A stretch of DNA of 48,783 bases from NCBI RefSeq assembly GCF_000772935.1, contig NZ_JPVR01000052.1:1-48783 (forward strand), in the 5' to 3' direction. Under the pieces are notes generated by a model. It ran no database searches and was not told the origin of the DNA. It worked only from the letters and a program-made list of their open reading frames with translations. The stretch's first letter is position 1. Each line of letters starts with the position of its first letter. The DNA is from Lysinibacillus boronitolerans JCM 21713 = 10a = NBRC 103108 (GTDB lineage: Bacteria; Bacillota; Bacilli; Bacillales_A; Planococcaceae). Shown here piece after piece: positions 17,488 to 25,390 of the stretch. The position numbers and the translations under genes were made by a program.

Positions 17488-17516
17488 CTAAAAGGATACG
17501 TCGATTGACGCATCCT
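17488..17516 (-). terminator. Terminator of the left-end minus-strand operon
   Basis: AGGATGCGTC and GACGTATCCT arms with loop AATC, then TTTTAG on the minus strand, downstream of the 82-residue gene. Confidence 0.75.
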
Positions 17517-17560
17517 CAAATATTCTAAATATAAAGGATTTTATAACTTAATTAATTCCA

Positions 17561-17809
17561 TTATGATTTCTTTTGTAATTTTGCTATTCTCTTCCCACGT
17601 TCTTTTACTTCTTCTTTCAATTCTAAATTCTCCTCCACCAAACAAAACATAGCATGAAAAGCTTCGGGATCTGACTCTTTTAACCTTTCTAACGCTTTGC
17701 TCAACTGTAAAAAGTCGTTCATTATTGATACACCTAAATTACGGTCCACATCTTTTTCGTGCCGCGATAGTGTATTTTTCTTTATCTTAGATTCTTTCTT
17801 TTGCGCCAT
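17561..17809 (-). CDS. Small coiled-coil protein of unknown function (82 aa)
   Basis: A very charged 82-residue protein; residues 45-80 form a Leu/Glu/Lys-rich helix likely to be a coiled coil (ENLELKEEVKERGKRIAKLQ). No known domain recognised. The ribosome site AAAGGTGG is somewhat distant from the ATG. It is the last gene of the left-end module, before the terminator at 17488. Confidence 0.6.
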   Translation of the reverse strand: MAQKKESKIKKNTLSRHEKDVDRNLGVSIMNDFLQLSKALERLKESDPEAFHAMFCLVEENLELKEEVKERGKRIAKLQKKS

Positions 17810-17908
17810 AATTTATGTACCACCTTTCCTCCACAAGTTTTATTATTTGGAGAAATGTCCATAAAAAGATAACTATTAAAAACAGCTCTAGCCAGTGCTG
17901 TTTTAATC

Positions 17909-18178
17909 TTACTCCTTATAGTCTGATTCACTAACTATATACACATCAGCAACAACTTCTGATTCATGATTTCCAGATAAATCATTAATTTTCACCACCC
18001 TAAACGGATGTTCTTTTTCATTTGTAAAAGATAAAATACTATTTGCATGTTCTAACAATTCACCAGATAGTATAAACTCATCCCCTTCCTTAAGAGGTTT
18101 CGCCAAATCGATATTGTCCAATGGTAAATATACGCCACCAGGTGTTAAATATCCTAAAATGATATTGTAGTTATACAT
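17909..18178 (-). CDS. Hypothetical protein (89 aa)
   Basis: A soluble 89-residue protein with a predicted beta-rich character (alternating hydrophobic positions such as YNYNIILGYLTPGGVYL). An excellent GGGAGGTG ribosome site precedes the ATG. No family recognised. It is separated from the gene upstream by 370 bases of structured non-coding DNA, so it may have its own promoter. Confidence 0.65.
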   Translation of the reverse strand: MYNYNIILGYLTPGGVYLPLDNIDLAKPLKEGDEFILSGELLEHANSILSFTNEKEHPFRVVKINDLSGNHESEVVADVYIVSESDYKE

Positions 18179-18545
18179 TCACACACCTCCCTTCATCATA
18201 CCTAATTCGACAGAAGGAAATGATTTCCTGCTCATTTAGACAATAAAATAAAACTGTGTATACTTTATTAACCTCACTACTCCGTTGACATAAGACACCT
18301 CCTTCAATTTGATGAAGGTTACTCAATTTTGAGCAGGATCTTATATGGCGGCTGATTTTTCAGCTCATCTTTCTACTTCATATTTTAGCAATTCACGAAA
18401 TTGATGAATTGCGCCACTTCGAAAATATAGGATTTGTGAACAATACACAAATTGCGTATCGTTAAAATGAAAGGTCAATTTATCCCTTTGCAAATTTAAT
18501 TAGGACTGCGCAATTTTGCGCAATCCCCACCTTTGTGTTAAAGTG
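18179..18545. other. Structured non-coding region with repeated AATTGCG words
   Basis: No gene seen. AATTGCG occurs at 18407 and 18450, its complement at 18509, within a perfect palindrome-like TGCGCAA-TT-TTGCGCA (18507-18522). Another inverted repeat GCAATTC/GAATTGC is at 18388-18412, and a GCTGA/TCAGC hairpin lies near 18356-18372. A strong AAGGAGGTG site on the minus strand near 18300 is followed by an ATG with a stop after four codons. It may be a replication or partition site, or a decayed gene start. Confidence 0.4.
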
Positions 18546-19097
18546 TTATTTAGATTGTATTTCCTTAGTCGATGTTAGCGCATCGGCTTTTTTATTTTCC
18601 TCTTTTTTAGCCATAACCTTTGCTATAGTTTCATTAATATACGTTAATACTTCCTCAAAGCTTTCTGGTTCTCTACCAAATTCTTTAGTGAATGTTTTTA
18701 TGTTGTTTTCCATGGCAAGAGCGTTCCAACCTTCTGCACTGTTTATATCAAGCTTTGTAGCCACATCGATAGATTGCTCTGATTCGCCCTTAACTACTGT
18801 GTTGAATAGTTCCTCTGAATGAATGTTAATTGCTTCAACTTCTTTTGCCATTTCTTTAAACAATGGATAGAATCCCATATCAATTAAACGAACAGTATCA
18901 CGTATTTCATTGATTGATAGATATGACATGCCAGGATCTTTATCCCAACCTTTATAAGTGATTTCATCAATTTTTTCCATTAACCTTGATACTGCGTTCT
19001 TCACAACCTCTAACTGAATCATCTGTGCTGATAAGTTATAGGCATTGTGACTATTTTCATGTACCAATGATTTTACTTTCGCTGCTACTTGTTCCAT
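18546..19097 (-). CDS. Hypothetical helical protein (183 aa)
   Basis: An acidic, largely alpha-helical 183-residue protein with no recognised domain, no membrane segment and a Lys-rich C-terminus. The ATG at 19097 follows AGAAGG at seven bases; a GTG six codons upstream is less likely. It lies in the operon headed by the winged-helix gene at 19221-20009, after a 26-residue ORF. Confidence 0.65.
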   Translation of the reverse strand: MEQVAAKVKSLVHENSHNAYNLSAQMIQLEVVKNAVSRLMEKIDEITYKGWDKDPGMSYLSINEIRDTVRLIDMGFYPLFKEMAKEVEAINIHSEELFNTVVKGESEQSIDVATKLDINSAEGWNALAMENNIKTFTKEFGREPESFEEVLTYINETIAKVMAKKEENKKADALTSTKEIQSK

Positions 19098-19118
19098 TCT
19101 GATACCTTCTTTCACTGT

Positions 19119-19199
19119 TTATTTGTTTGCTACTGCATTTAATAGTAATTGTTTGTTACAATCAGACATTACACGCCATTCTTTAACCGTTACTTTCAT
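19119..19199 (-). CDS. Tiny ORF (26 aa) in the left-end operon
   Basis: A 26-residue frame starting MKVTVKEWRVM with a strong AAAGGAAGTG site six to eight bases upstream. It fits neatly between its neighbours on the same strand. No family recognised; the ribosome site is the main support. Confidence 0.5.
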   Translation of the reverse strand: MKVTVKEWRVMSDCNKQLLLNAVANK

Positions 19200-19220
19200 T
19201 TGAATTCACTTCCTTTCTTA

Positions 19221-20009
19221 TTAAGATACTTCTGTTGGTCCATCTCTATCGGTTAGCCAGTTGTAGAAAGGTACTGGACGTACATTTACAGGCTTTTTCT
19301 TCATAAATGATGTGTTTGTTGTTGGATGCTTATCTTTACGTTGTAATGCCTTCTTATGAGCCCCTACGAATATGGCACGTAATGATTTAGTAACCGTCAG
19401 TACCCCTTCTTTAATATCGTTTGTCATTTTAAAAATAACGTTCTTGGCCAATATAAATTCCTGAATGTTACTTACATTGGATGCTAGTACCACTTTATGC
19501 AGCTCATCTTTAAAGTTATCTGGAAGTGGTAACGAATGCATAAAATCAAAAAGCATTACTTGGTACTCATTCATAAACTCTTTACATGCTTCCCCATCGG
19601 CATGAACCAGGTTATAGGCTTCTTGTAATAGAACAACCTCATATTCCTCGATAGGCTCGGCAGGATCTTCGCATGTTTCAGATTGGCTAGGCAAAATAAT
19701 ATAAATGTTTGCACCACGACCTCCCTTTACCTTCGTAGTTTTCTGTCTCTTAATGATTCCTAGCGATTCCAGTTTTGAAATAGCCCGATAAACTGTCTTT
19801 GTGCTTATCTCCAATGCTGCAGCAATTGTGGCAGCTTTCAAATGACAGGCTCCTGGATATTCCAAAGCATGACTAGCAAGCTTGAAAACGATGGCACGTT
19901 CTGATTCCGTTAAATCGTAGTAATGAGCCGTCATATGATTTTCTACAGCTGTGTCCATGTCTGCTATTGATTCAAATGTTGTGTATTGTGCTAAATATTC
20001 AAATGCCAT
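19221..20009 (-). CDS. Winged-helix DNA-binding protein, plasmid-type
   Basis: 262 residues. Residues about 35-110 form a winged helix (ATIAAALEISTKTVYRAISKLESLG), followed by a basic wing (KTTKVKGGRGANIY); the rest is helical and unassigned. Such proteins occur on Bacillus plasmids and may act in replication or copy control; that role is inferred. The ATG at 20009 follows GAGGTG. Its promoter overlaps two 17-bp dyads, which suggests autoregulation. It heads the left-end operon. Confidence 0.7.
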   Translation of the reverse strand: MAFEYLAQYTTFESIADMDTAVENHMTAHYYDLTESERAIVFKLASHALEYPGACHLKAATIAAALEISTKTVYRAISKLESLGIIKRQKTTKVKGGRGANIYIILPSQSETCEDPAEPIEEYEVVLLQEAYNLVHADGEACKEFMNEYQVMLFDFMHSLPLPDNFKDELHKVVLASNVSNIQEFILAKNVIFKMTNDIKEGVLTVTKSLRAIFVGAHKKALQRKDKHPTTNTSFMKKKPVNVRPVPFYNWLTDRDGPTEVS

Positions 20010-20051
20010 CGTTTTCACCTCGCTTTCACTTACAAGTGTCAAACAAACAAC

Positions 20052-20145
20052 GACTACGAAACGTAGTCATTAAAGATATAATAAAACGACTACGCTTCGT
20101 TGTCAACCACATTCCGTTGTCATAATAAAAACACTTTTATATACT
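20052..20145. promoter_or_regulatory. Divergent promoters with three 17-bp operator dyads
   Basis: Dyads: GACTACG-aaa-CGTAGTC (20052-20068), GACTACG-ctt-CGTTGTC (20088-20104) and a degenerate copy ending CGTTGTC (20105-20121). The minus promoter is TTGACA/17/TATTAT with the second dyad in its spacer. The plus promoter is TTGTCA (20117-20122)/17/TATACT (20140-20145), with the third dyad touching its -35. A regulator binding here would control both directions. Confidence 0.7.
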
Positions 20146-20176
20146 TAAACTAAAAAGAAAGATAAAGGTGAGTATT

Positions 20177-20395
20177 ATGAGAGTAAAATCAACATTAAAA
20201 ATAATTTTAGATGAACGTGGTATTTCTATTGGAAAATGTGCTGAAATGGCAGGATTAAAGAAGGAAACTGTACGCAGGATGTATAATGACACAACAATGC
20301 AGTATCAACGTGATACATTAGGGGCTTTGTGCAAAGCATTAAATGTAGAAATTTCGGATATTTTATCACTTGAGGACAATGAAAAATCTAATTGA
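20177..20395 (+). CDS. XRE/Cro-type HTH regulator (72 aa)
   Basis: A 72-residue single-domain helix-turn-helix protein (IGKCAEMAGLKKETVRRMYND is the recognition region, with a C-terminal LNVEISDILSLED typical of the YozG/HTH_26 type). The ATG follows AAAGGTG. It is divergent from the winged-helix operon and shares the operator region with it, so it is a good candidate for the protein that binds the three dyads. Confidence 0.8.
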   Translation: MRVKSTLKIILDERGISIGKCAEMAGLKKETVRRMYNDTTMQYQRDTLGALCKALNVEISDILSLEDNEKSN

Positions 20396-20519
20396 GCTTT
20401 AAAAATAATTACCTCCAAAAATTTTATTTGTTGTTTTTTTGTAAAAAATATTGCAAATCCCTAGAATTAACAAGTAATTTTAGCTTGTAGAATATTTATA
20501 AAAAATGGAGGGAATATTT

Positions 20520-20702
20520 TTGAGAAAAGTAAGAGGTGTAGAGGCATTAGTAAATTATCTTAAATCAATCAATTGCCCTATGGGAAAATCAACTATTTAT
20601 AATTTAATGAGAACTAAGAGTATTCCATTTAATAAGCCAACACCAGGCGTTTTACTTTTTGACTTAGACAAAATAGATCGCTGGCTCGATGGTGAATTAT
20701 AA
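20520..20702 (+). CDS. Small HTH (excisionase-like) DNA-binding protein
   Basis: About 60 residues. STIYNLMRTKSIPF followed by LLFDLDKIDRWLDGEL is the helix-turn-helix/excisionase pattern in which a short wing precedes a Trp-containing helix. The start is taken as TTG at 20520, because GGAGGG lies seven bases upstream; the in-frame ATG overlaps the ribosome site itself. It may work with the integrase or as a local regulator. Confidence 0.65.
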   Translation: MRKVRGVEALVNYLKSINCPMGKSTIYNLMRTKSIPFNKPTPGVLLFDLDKIDRWLDGEL

Positions 20703-20708
20703 AAACAA

Positions 20709-20737
20709 AAGGACGCCCAATAATTCGGGTGTCCTTT
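20709..20737. terminator. Bidirectional terminator between convergent genes
   Basis: AAAGGACGCCC and GGGTGTCCTTT arms around AATAATTC, with A-rich DNA before and T-rich DNA after. It separates the HTH gene from the convergent 66-residue gene. Confidence 0.85.
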
Positions 20738-20739
20738 CA

Positions 20740-20940
20740 CTATTTATCAATCTTATTTTTGATTTTTAAATTATCATACCTTTTATTATTTAATTCATCC
20801 CTTCTAACTGTTATCCCACCCACTGTCAAATCCTTTAATTTGATTTTTCTTCCGTATTCTCTAGACAGAATACTTTCAATTAACGGCAGCAACTTTCGAA
20901 CCTTTTCTTCTGTCATTTTGAAATCCTTAAATCCATCCAC
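20740..20940 (-). CDS. Hypothetical protein (66 aa)
   Basis: A short basic protein with KMTEEKVRKLLPLIESIL as a predicted helix. The GTG start at 20940 is preferred because GGAGGG precedes it by six bases; upstream ATG codons overlap that ribosome site. No family recognised. Convergent with the HTH gene at 20520. Confidence 0.55.
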   Translation of the reverse strand: MDGFKDFKMTEEKVRKLLPLIESILSREYGRKIKLKDLTVGGITVRRDELNNKRYDNLKIKNKIDK

Positions 20941-20992
20941 ATCTATCCCTCCATTCATTTTTAGCATTGCCAATTATTAAGTTGTATAAAAT

Positions 20993-21028
20993 AAAAAACA
21001 CTCTCAGCTTATTTCCCAGCTGAAAGTG
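20993..21028 (-). terminator. Terminator downstream of the 82-residue gene
   Basis: CACTTTCAGCT and AGCTGAGAGTG arms with a small loop, then TTTTTT on the minus strand. Confidence 0.85.
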
Positions 21029-21041
21029 CTTTACTAAAAAT

Positions 21042-21290
21042 TTATTTCTTCTTTGTATAACATGTCACCCAACGTCCCTTTTCATTTTTGTATGTAGAGC
21101 ATTCATATTTTGCTTCAATTTCTTGATTTAATTTCTTACGTTCTTCAAGCATTTCTTCAGTAGGTATTACCCATGCAGGTTCTAATAACTCTGACAAGCC
21201 CACAGGGGTAGGGATTTTTTCTCCGCCTATTTCAAGATGAGTAACTACCACCTTTATCCCTAAATCTATTAAATATATTGGTTTATCCAA
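21042..21290 (-). CDS. Hypothetical protein (82 aa)
   Basis: An 82-residue protein; the middle carries a Pro-rich IPTPVGLSELLEPAWVIP and the end is a charged helix plus YECSTYKNEKGRWVTCYTKKK-like basic tail with two Cys. TTG at 21290 is preferred (AGAGGTG six bases upstream); GTG at 21299 is the alternative. No family recognised. It has its own terminator. Confidence 0.55.
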   Translation of the reverse strand: MDKPIYLIDLGIKVVVTHLEIGGEKIPTPVGLSELLEPAWVIPTEEMLEERKKLNQEIEAKYECSTYKNEKGRWVTCYTKKK

Positions 21291-21337
21291 CCTAATCACC
21301 TCTAAATTTATATATGAAATTTAAAGGTCTACTATTA

Positions 21338-21367
21338 CAAAAAGCAACCACATTTCTGCAGCTGCTT
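21338..21367 (-). terminator. Weak terminator-like hairpin
   Basis: AAGCAGCTG and the TGCTT that follows the loop form an imperfect stem with TTTTTG after it on the minus strand, between two accessory genes. Confidence 0.4.
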
Positions 21368-21398
21368 GATTATATATTAATTATTAAGAGCATGTTTT

Positions 21399-21430
21399 AA
21401 AAGATTAAAAGATTAAAAGATTAAAAGAAT
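21399..21430. repeat. Octamer microsatellite
   Basis: AAAAGATT occurs three times in perfect tandem, followed by AAAAGAAT. Confidence 0.8.
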
Positions 21431-21470
21431 AAATGATTAAGATTCATTTTATATGTGTTCACGCTTACCC

Positions 21471-21512
21471 CACCAATGGATTTCAACATTTCAACGTTAG
21501 GACATTGCGGTG
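21471..21512 (-). other. Long imperfect hairpin after the 403-residue gene
   Basis: CCCACC-AATG and CATT-GC-GGTGGG arms enclose about 20 bases, 30-70 bases after the gene's stop. There is no T run, so it is not a clear terminator. Confidence 0.4.
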
Positions 21513-21539
21513 GGACATTAATAGTATAATAACTGCTTA

Positions 21540-22751
21540 TTATTTTGTTAAGTTATACATGACATCATTTTCAAATTCTTTTCCCATATTCAATTGAGAA
21601 AGTAATTCTTCAAGATTATAATTAGTAAAATTCCCTAGTTTAACATGCATGATTAATGCACCTAACATAGGCTCATCCAATTCATAACTACCATCATAAA
21701 ATCTTAATAACATTAAGGTTCTATTTTCTATATTTCCATCTTGTGCATACATCATTGCTCCAAAAGGAAAATATTTTTTAAAACATTCTTCAAAGGTCAT
21801 TTTTTTACTGTTCATCAAAGGATCGGTGTAATCATTATTTTGGAATTCTACGATAACACCATAGAATTGAGAACTACTACCATGGCGTTTACGAGTACCA
21901 CCACCATATATACTTTTTATGACGCCTTTTATTGAAGAACTATCCCCCATTAGATTTCTAATAAAACTTGTTTCATCTTTAATAATATTACCTAGTTCCT
22001 GACCAAATAAATTTTTCACAATTACAGCATTTGAATCGAGTACATTATTTTCATCTTTGATAGCAAGAATTTCTTCATTTACTTTTGAGTATTTAATCGT
22101 TCTTTGTCTATTATCATTAATCACATCAACTAATTTATATTTAAGTTTAACATTAGAAGTCGAAGCAGTATTCTTTATTGGGCTCTGATGAACAATATCT
22201 CCAATTTGTGAATTTAAAATATTAGCATCTCGACTAATTAGATGATTTTGAATCCAATAATGATTAGCTTTTAAATATCTATACACTTCACTCCAAATAC
22301 TATAAGGAACATTTGATTTATGAACAATTTCGTCTAAATAATTACTAAAATCAAGTGGACTAAAATCCTTTCTAAAAATATTTCTTATCCCAGCTTTTAT
22401 CGCCGAAGTAGTTGTTTTATCGAAATTGGCTAACATAATAGCTGCAACAAACTCAATAGCTCCTGCCTCGCCTAAGCTTACATCACCATATTTTGAAGCA
22501 TAACTATCATAAACGAAATTTACATTTTCTTCTATATATTCTCTACTAGAATCTTGAACAAAATTGATAAATGTAAGGTTTCCCTGCAATAAATTTTGAT
22601 TGTTATTACGAATACGATCACTTATTTTTTCACTTAATACTTTATTAATCTCTTGACTCGGTTTATATGAATAAGAATTTTTCGGTGAATTTTTTATATC
22701 TAAAGTATCCTTTATTAATCCTCCAATCCATCTGAACGCTGAATCGATCAT
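21540..22751 (-). CDS. Hypothetical 403-residue accessory protein with HIRAN-like segment
   Basis: A 403-residue soluble protein. Residues about 215-265 (DENNVLDSNAVIVKN, then a hydrophobic strand and ELGNIIKDET) resemble the HIRAN fold pattern of a conserved N-x-x-D-x-N-A-V followed by a strand. HIRAN domains bind DNA ends in nucleases and helicases, but no nuclease or helicase motif is visible here. The N-terminal half is helical and unassigned. It looks like self-contained cargo with own flanking signals, perhaps a defence gene. Confidence 0.7.
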   Translation of the reverse strand: MIDSAFRWIGGLIKDTLDIKNSPKNSYSYKPSQEINKVLSEKISDRIRNNNQNLLQGNLTFINFVQDSSREYIEENVNFVYDSYASKYGDVSLGEAGAIEFVAAIMLANFDKTTTSAIKAGIRNIFRKDFSPLDFSNYLDEIVHKSNVPYSIWSEVYRYLKANHYWIQNHLISRDANILNSQIGDIVHQSPIKNTASTSNVKLKYKLVDVINDNRQRTIKYSKVNEEILAIKDENNVLDSNAVIVKNLFGQELGNIIKDETSFIRNLMGDSSSIKGVIKSIYGGGTRKRHGSSSQFYGVIVEFQNNDYTDPLMNSKKMTFEECFKKYFPFGAMMYAQDGNIENRTLMLLRFYDGSYELDEPMLGALIMHVKLGNFTNYNLEELLSQLNMGKEFENDVMYNLTK

Positions 22752-22977
22752 TCTATCACCTCTAGTTATAAATAATATTTTTGATAATTAAATTTTCATA
22801 TTTAAATATAACAGCCCTTTTATTTAATAACAATTTTTCATATATACTTAGTTAATCAGTTCATAAACTGTTAAATTTATTAACATCTAAATCGTTAATT
22901 TTCCTTGCTGCTCCATGTATTCAAAATGAGTCATGTTCTATTTACCTTTTCACCAAAACAACCAGTTCTATTACTAT

Positions 22978-23232
22978 TTAATTGTGGAAGGCTATCCCTT
23001 TCTTTCTACCAATTGTACAAAGGCATAGGATCTCTTTGTGAGCTATATCCTCCACAGATGAAAAATTAATCGACTTTCTATTAGAACGCTCCACAGCCTT
23101 ACTATACGTCCCTTCAAATACTACTCTTAATGTACTAGTAACATGTTCTAATTCATTTTGAGGAAGTTATTGTCCTCAATCATTTATAGATATAGCTTTG
23201 ATTCTATATGCTGCACCAGATCTTTCAGGCAT
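22978..23232 (-). pseudogene. Decayed small gene with two in-frame stops
   Basis: One minus-strand frame of 85 codons runs from an ATG at 23232 to TAA at 22978 and is interrupted by TGA and TAA three codons apart after residue 18. Both halves read like protein (MPERSGAAYRIKAISIND, then LPQNELEHVTSTLRVVFEG). There is no ribosome site; the ATG follows a terminator, so the 5' part may be lost too. Family not recognised. The rest of the gap (22752-22977) shows nothing. Confidence 0.5.
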
Positions 23233-23234
23233 AG

Positions 23235-23260
23235 TAAAAAGCACCCCTTAGAAGGGTGCT
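23235..23260 (-). terminator. Terminator of the 154-residue membrane protein gene
   Basis: AGCACCCTT and AAGGGGTGCT arms with a short loop, then TTTTTA on the minus strand. Confidence 0.85.
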
Positions 23261-23266
23261 GGATTA

Positions 23267-23731
23267 CTAAAGTATCTTGAACATTTTAAGAATTTGAAGT
23301 ATAGATACTGTAAAAACAGATAAGTTTAGAAGTAAAAGTGGAACCTTTAATAATATATTTTTCCCGTTAAAGTTAGATAGAATAACAATTTTAAGTACCC
23401 CTCTAAAAAAACCATATATAACTATCAATAATAATATAATTATTACCCAATTAACAAAAATATTTGAGAAGAAATAATGTAATAATACTAAGATGGTTCC
23501 GAAAAAAAGTGCTACTCCCACATCTATTATCGCTGACTTTAATGATTCCTTAAAAACCTTTGAAATTTCTAGTAAAAAACCTACGATACCAATGAATCCT
23601 AGCACAGCTCCAATAAGGCTGGTAATAAACTCATTACCTAAAAATGTTGGATTCAAATACAATAAAATTGAACATATGAAGAAAGCCAAAGCAACTGATA
23701 TTCCTTCAACAATTTTTATTTTATCTTCCAT
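23267..23731 (-). CDS. Small integral membrane protein (154 aa)
   Basis: A 154-residue protein with five apparent membrane segments (around 10-28, 36-56, 68-88, 92-112 and 125-148) and few charged residues between them. A ribosome site (AGGAGG) precedes the ATG. No family recognised. It has its own terminator and is probably a single-gene cargo unit. Confidence 0.65.
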   Translation of the reverse strand: MEDKIKIVEGISVALAFFICSILLYLNPTFLGNEFITSLIGAVLGFIGIVGFLLEISKVFKESLKSAIIDVGVALFFGTILVLLHYFFSNIFVNWVIIILLLIVIYGFFRGVLKIVILSNFNGKNILLKVPLLLLNLSVFTVSILQILKMFKIL

Positions 23732-23971
23732 ACCATAACCTCCTAACTATTTTTTGTTCTTAATACGGTAACTCACCTAAAAGGGATTCAAATTAAAGTA
23801 AAAAGCACTTCCGAAGAAATGCTTGTATAAAAAAAGACTACAAATTTTAGTAATCCTAATTACTTGATTAAGTGATAAATTAAAAACAGCTACCGAAGTA
23901 AGTGTTTTGATAATGCCTATTTATCGCCCACCCTCCATGGAGTGGTCTTATCTGTATTAACGATGGAATCA

Positions 23972-24262
23972 TTAAACTTCTACATCTAAGTCCTCAGCAA
24001 AAATAATTCCACGTCTACCATTATCAAGGAATTTCACATTCACCCTTAGTCCGTATTTTTCATTGTTTTCAATCTCTTTTTTAAAATTTATTACTTTAAC
24101 TTTTCTTTCAAAGTGCTTTAACCTTTTATTAGCTACTACTAGTTCACTTCCAATTGTAATAGAAACAGTTGATACAACATCACTATTGTCAGACCTCGAA
24201 ACTTTTGCCTTTTCTATTTCTCCATTCTCATCAAAATATTTTGTAATCTCATTTACTAACAT
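23972..24262 (-). CDS. Hypothetical protein (96 aa)
   Basis: A soluble 96-residue protein with many beta-forming stretches (VVSTVSITIGSELVVANKRL) and basic middle. ATG at 24262 follows GGGGGAAGG; an upstream in-frame start lacks this. No family recognised. Single-gene unit among the cargo genes. Confidence 0.6.
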   Translation of the reverse strand: MLVNEITKYFDENGEIEKAKVSRSDNSDVVSTVSITIGSELVVANKRLKHFERKVKVINFKKEIENNEKYGLRVNVKFLDNGRRGIIFAEDLDVEV

Positions 24263-24478
24263 AATTCTGCCTTCCCCCTTTTCTACTACCACCAAATAAT
24301 ATCAATATAGCCTTGTCAAATTTATCTAGCCATGACCAATAAGCAACGACTTCAATTAATAATCAGAACTTTGATTGGAATCAATTGTTCATCCCTCCAC
24401 AATTATTTTCATAGTTTGAATATAATTTACCCTCACAGTACAGAATAGTTTTTAACTGAATAAAAAGGTGGTGAGAAT

Positions 24479-24553
24479 ATGAAAGTTGAATTAAAGCTCA
24501 CTTGTACTGAATTACTTTTGGTTTTCTTTTTACTCGAAAAAATCTTCTTTTAG
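24479..24553 (+). CDS. Tiny hydrophobic peptide ORF (24 aa)
   Basis: MKVELKLTCTELLLVFFLLEKIFF, written here in two parts: MKVELKLTCTEL and LLVFFLLEKIFF. A strong AAGGTGGTGAG site precedes the ATG and a TATAAT-like box lies about 60 bases upstream. The C-terminal half is strongly hydrophobic. It is on the plus strand while nearly all neighbours are on the minus strand. It could be a membrane-active peptide or leader. Confidence 0.4.
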   Translation: MKVELKLTCTELLLVFFLLEKIFF

Positions 24554-24567
24554 TTAAGAAGGTGACA

Positions 24568-24633
24568 ATGCTAAAGGAAAAGGCATTGTCATACGGTTTA
24601 ATTAACAAAATACATAAAAGCATTTTTCTTTAA
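24568..24633 (+). CDS. Second tiny ORF (21 aa)
   Basis: MLKEKALSYGLINKIHKSIF is its first 20 residues. AAGAAGGTGAC precedes the ATG, 14 bases after the previous ORF's stop. Its 5' part lies in a hairpin (GACAATGC/GCATTGTC), which would couple its translation to structure. Confidence 0.35.
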   Translation: MLKEKALSYGLINKIHKSIFL

Positions 24634-24650
24634 TTACAAACACCATAATA

Positions 24651-24684
24651 AAAAGCCACATCATTTAACTGTGTAACGCTTTTT
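24651..24684 (-). terminator. Terminator of the 175-residue membrane protein gene
   Basis: AAAAGC and GCTTTTT arms with an inner ACAC/GTGT pairing, downstream of the minus-strand gene. Confidence 0.6.
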
Positions 24685-24706
24685 ATGTAATAACTCTACT
24701 TGTTTT

Positions 24707-25234
24707 TTATCCAAAGCTAATTCCTAATTTTTTGTTCAATAACTTTATACCCTCTATTATTAAATAACTTATTATAATACTAAACATAAATAATATTTGG
24801 CTAATAGTAAAAATCAAATAAGCAATATAACTCAATATTAACCACGGACCAATTGTTATTCCAAAACTCGAGTTATAAAATACCCTATATCCTAAGAAAC
24901 CTGGAATATGCATTAATACACCTATAAATAAGCCAGAAACAAATAAAGTTATACCTAATAAACCAATAAAGGGTAACCAAGTATGAATCAACGCTAATAT
25001 TTCTTCATTCTTTTCAATTGCTATTCTTGGAATCATACTTTGGACATTTTTCATATCTTTAAAAACAGTTAATAAAATAGAATTGACCATTAAATAATAA
25101 ATTAAAACAAGTAGGAAATATTGAGGGAATGTATATAAAGTCATACCTTTCAATAAATTATTTTTAAGCGATTTAATAGGATTACTGGCCACTTCTGAAT
25201 TCTCTTTGCTCTCCTCTTTAATAAATTCAGACAT
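24707..25234 (-). CDS. Multi-pass membrane protein (175 aa)
   Basis: A 175-residue protein with a charged N-terminal 30 residues and about four membrane segments (near 37-60, 88-112, 120-140 and 143-163). GFLGYRVFYNSSFGITIGP lies between two of them. The ATG at 25234 follows AGAGGTG. No family recognised. Another self-contained accessory gene with its own terminator. Confidence 0.65.
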   Translation of the reverse strand: MSEFIKEESKENSEVASNPIKSLKNNLLKGMTLYTFPQYFLLVLIYYLMVNSILLTVFKDMKNVQSMIPRIAIEKNEEILALIHTWLPFIGLLGITLFVSGLFIGVLMHIPGFLGYRVFYNSSFGITIGPWLILSYIAYLIFTISQILFMFSIIISYLIIEGIKLLNKKLGISFG

Positions 25235-25361
25235 TATTTTCACCTCTTATAAAATAAAATTGAGAATCTATAAAACTAATTTTACCGATTATAGGAAAAA
25301 TACCGAAATATGTCTAATAATGCGCATTTTAAATTTCCGGCTTGAACACGGAGGATGACAA

Positions 25362-25390
25362 AAGAAAAACACCTACCCAAAGGTAAGTGT
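25362..25390 (-). terminator. Terminator of the 117-residue gene
   Basis: ACACTTACC and GGTAGGTGT arms with loop TTTG, then TTTTTC on the minus strand. Confidence 0.85.
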
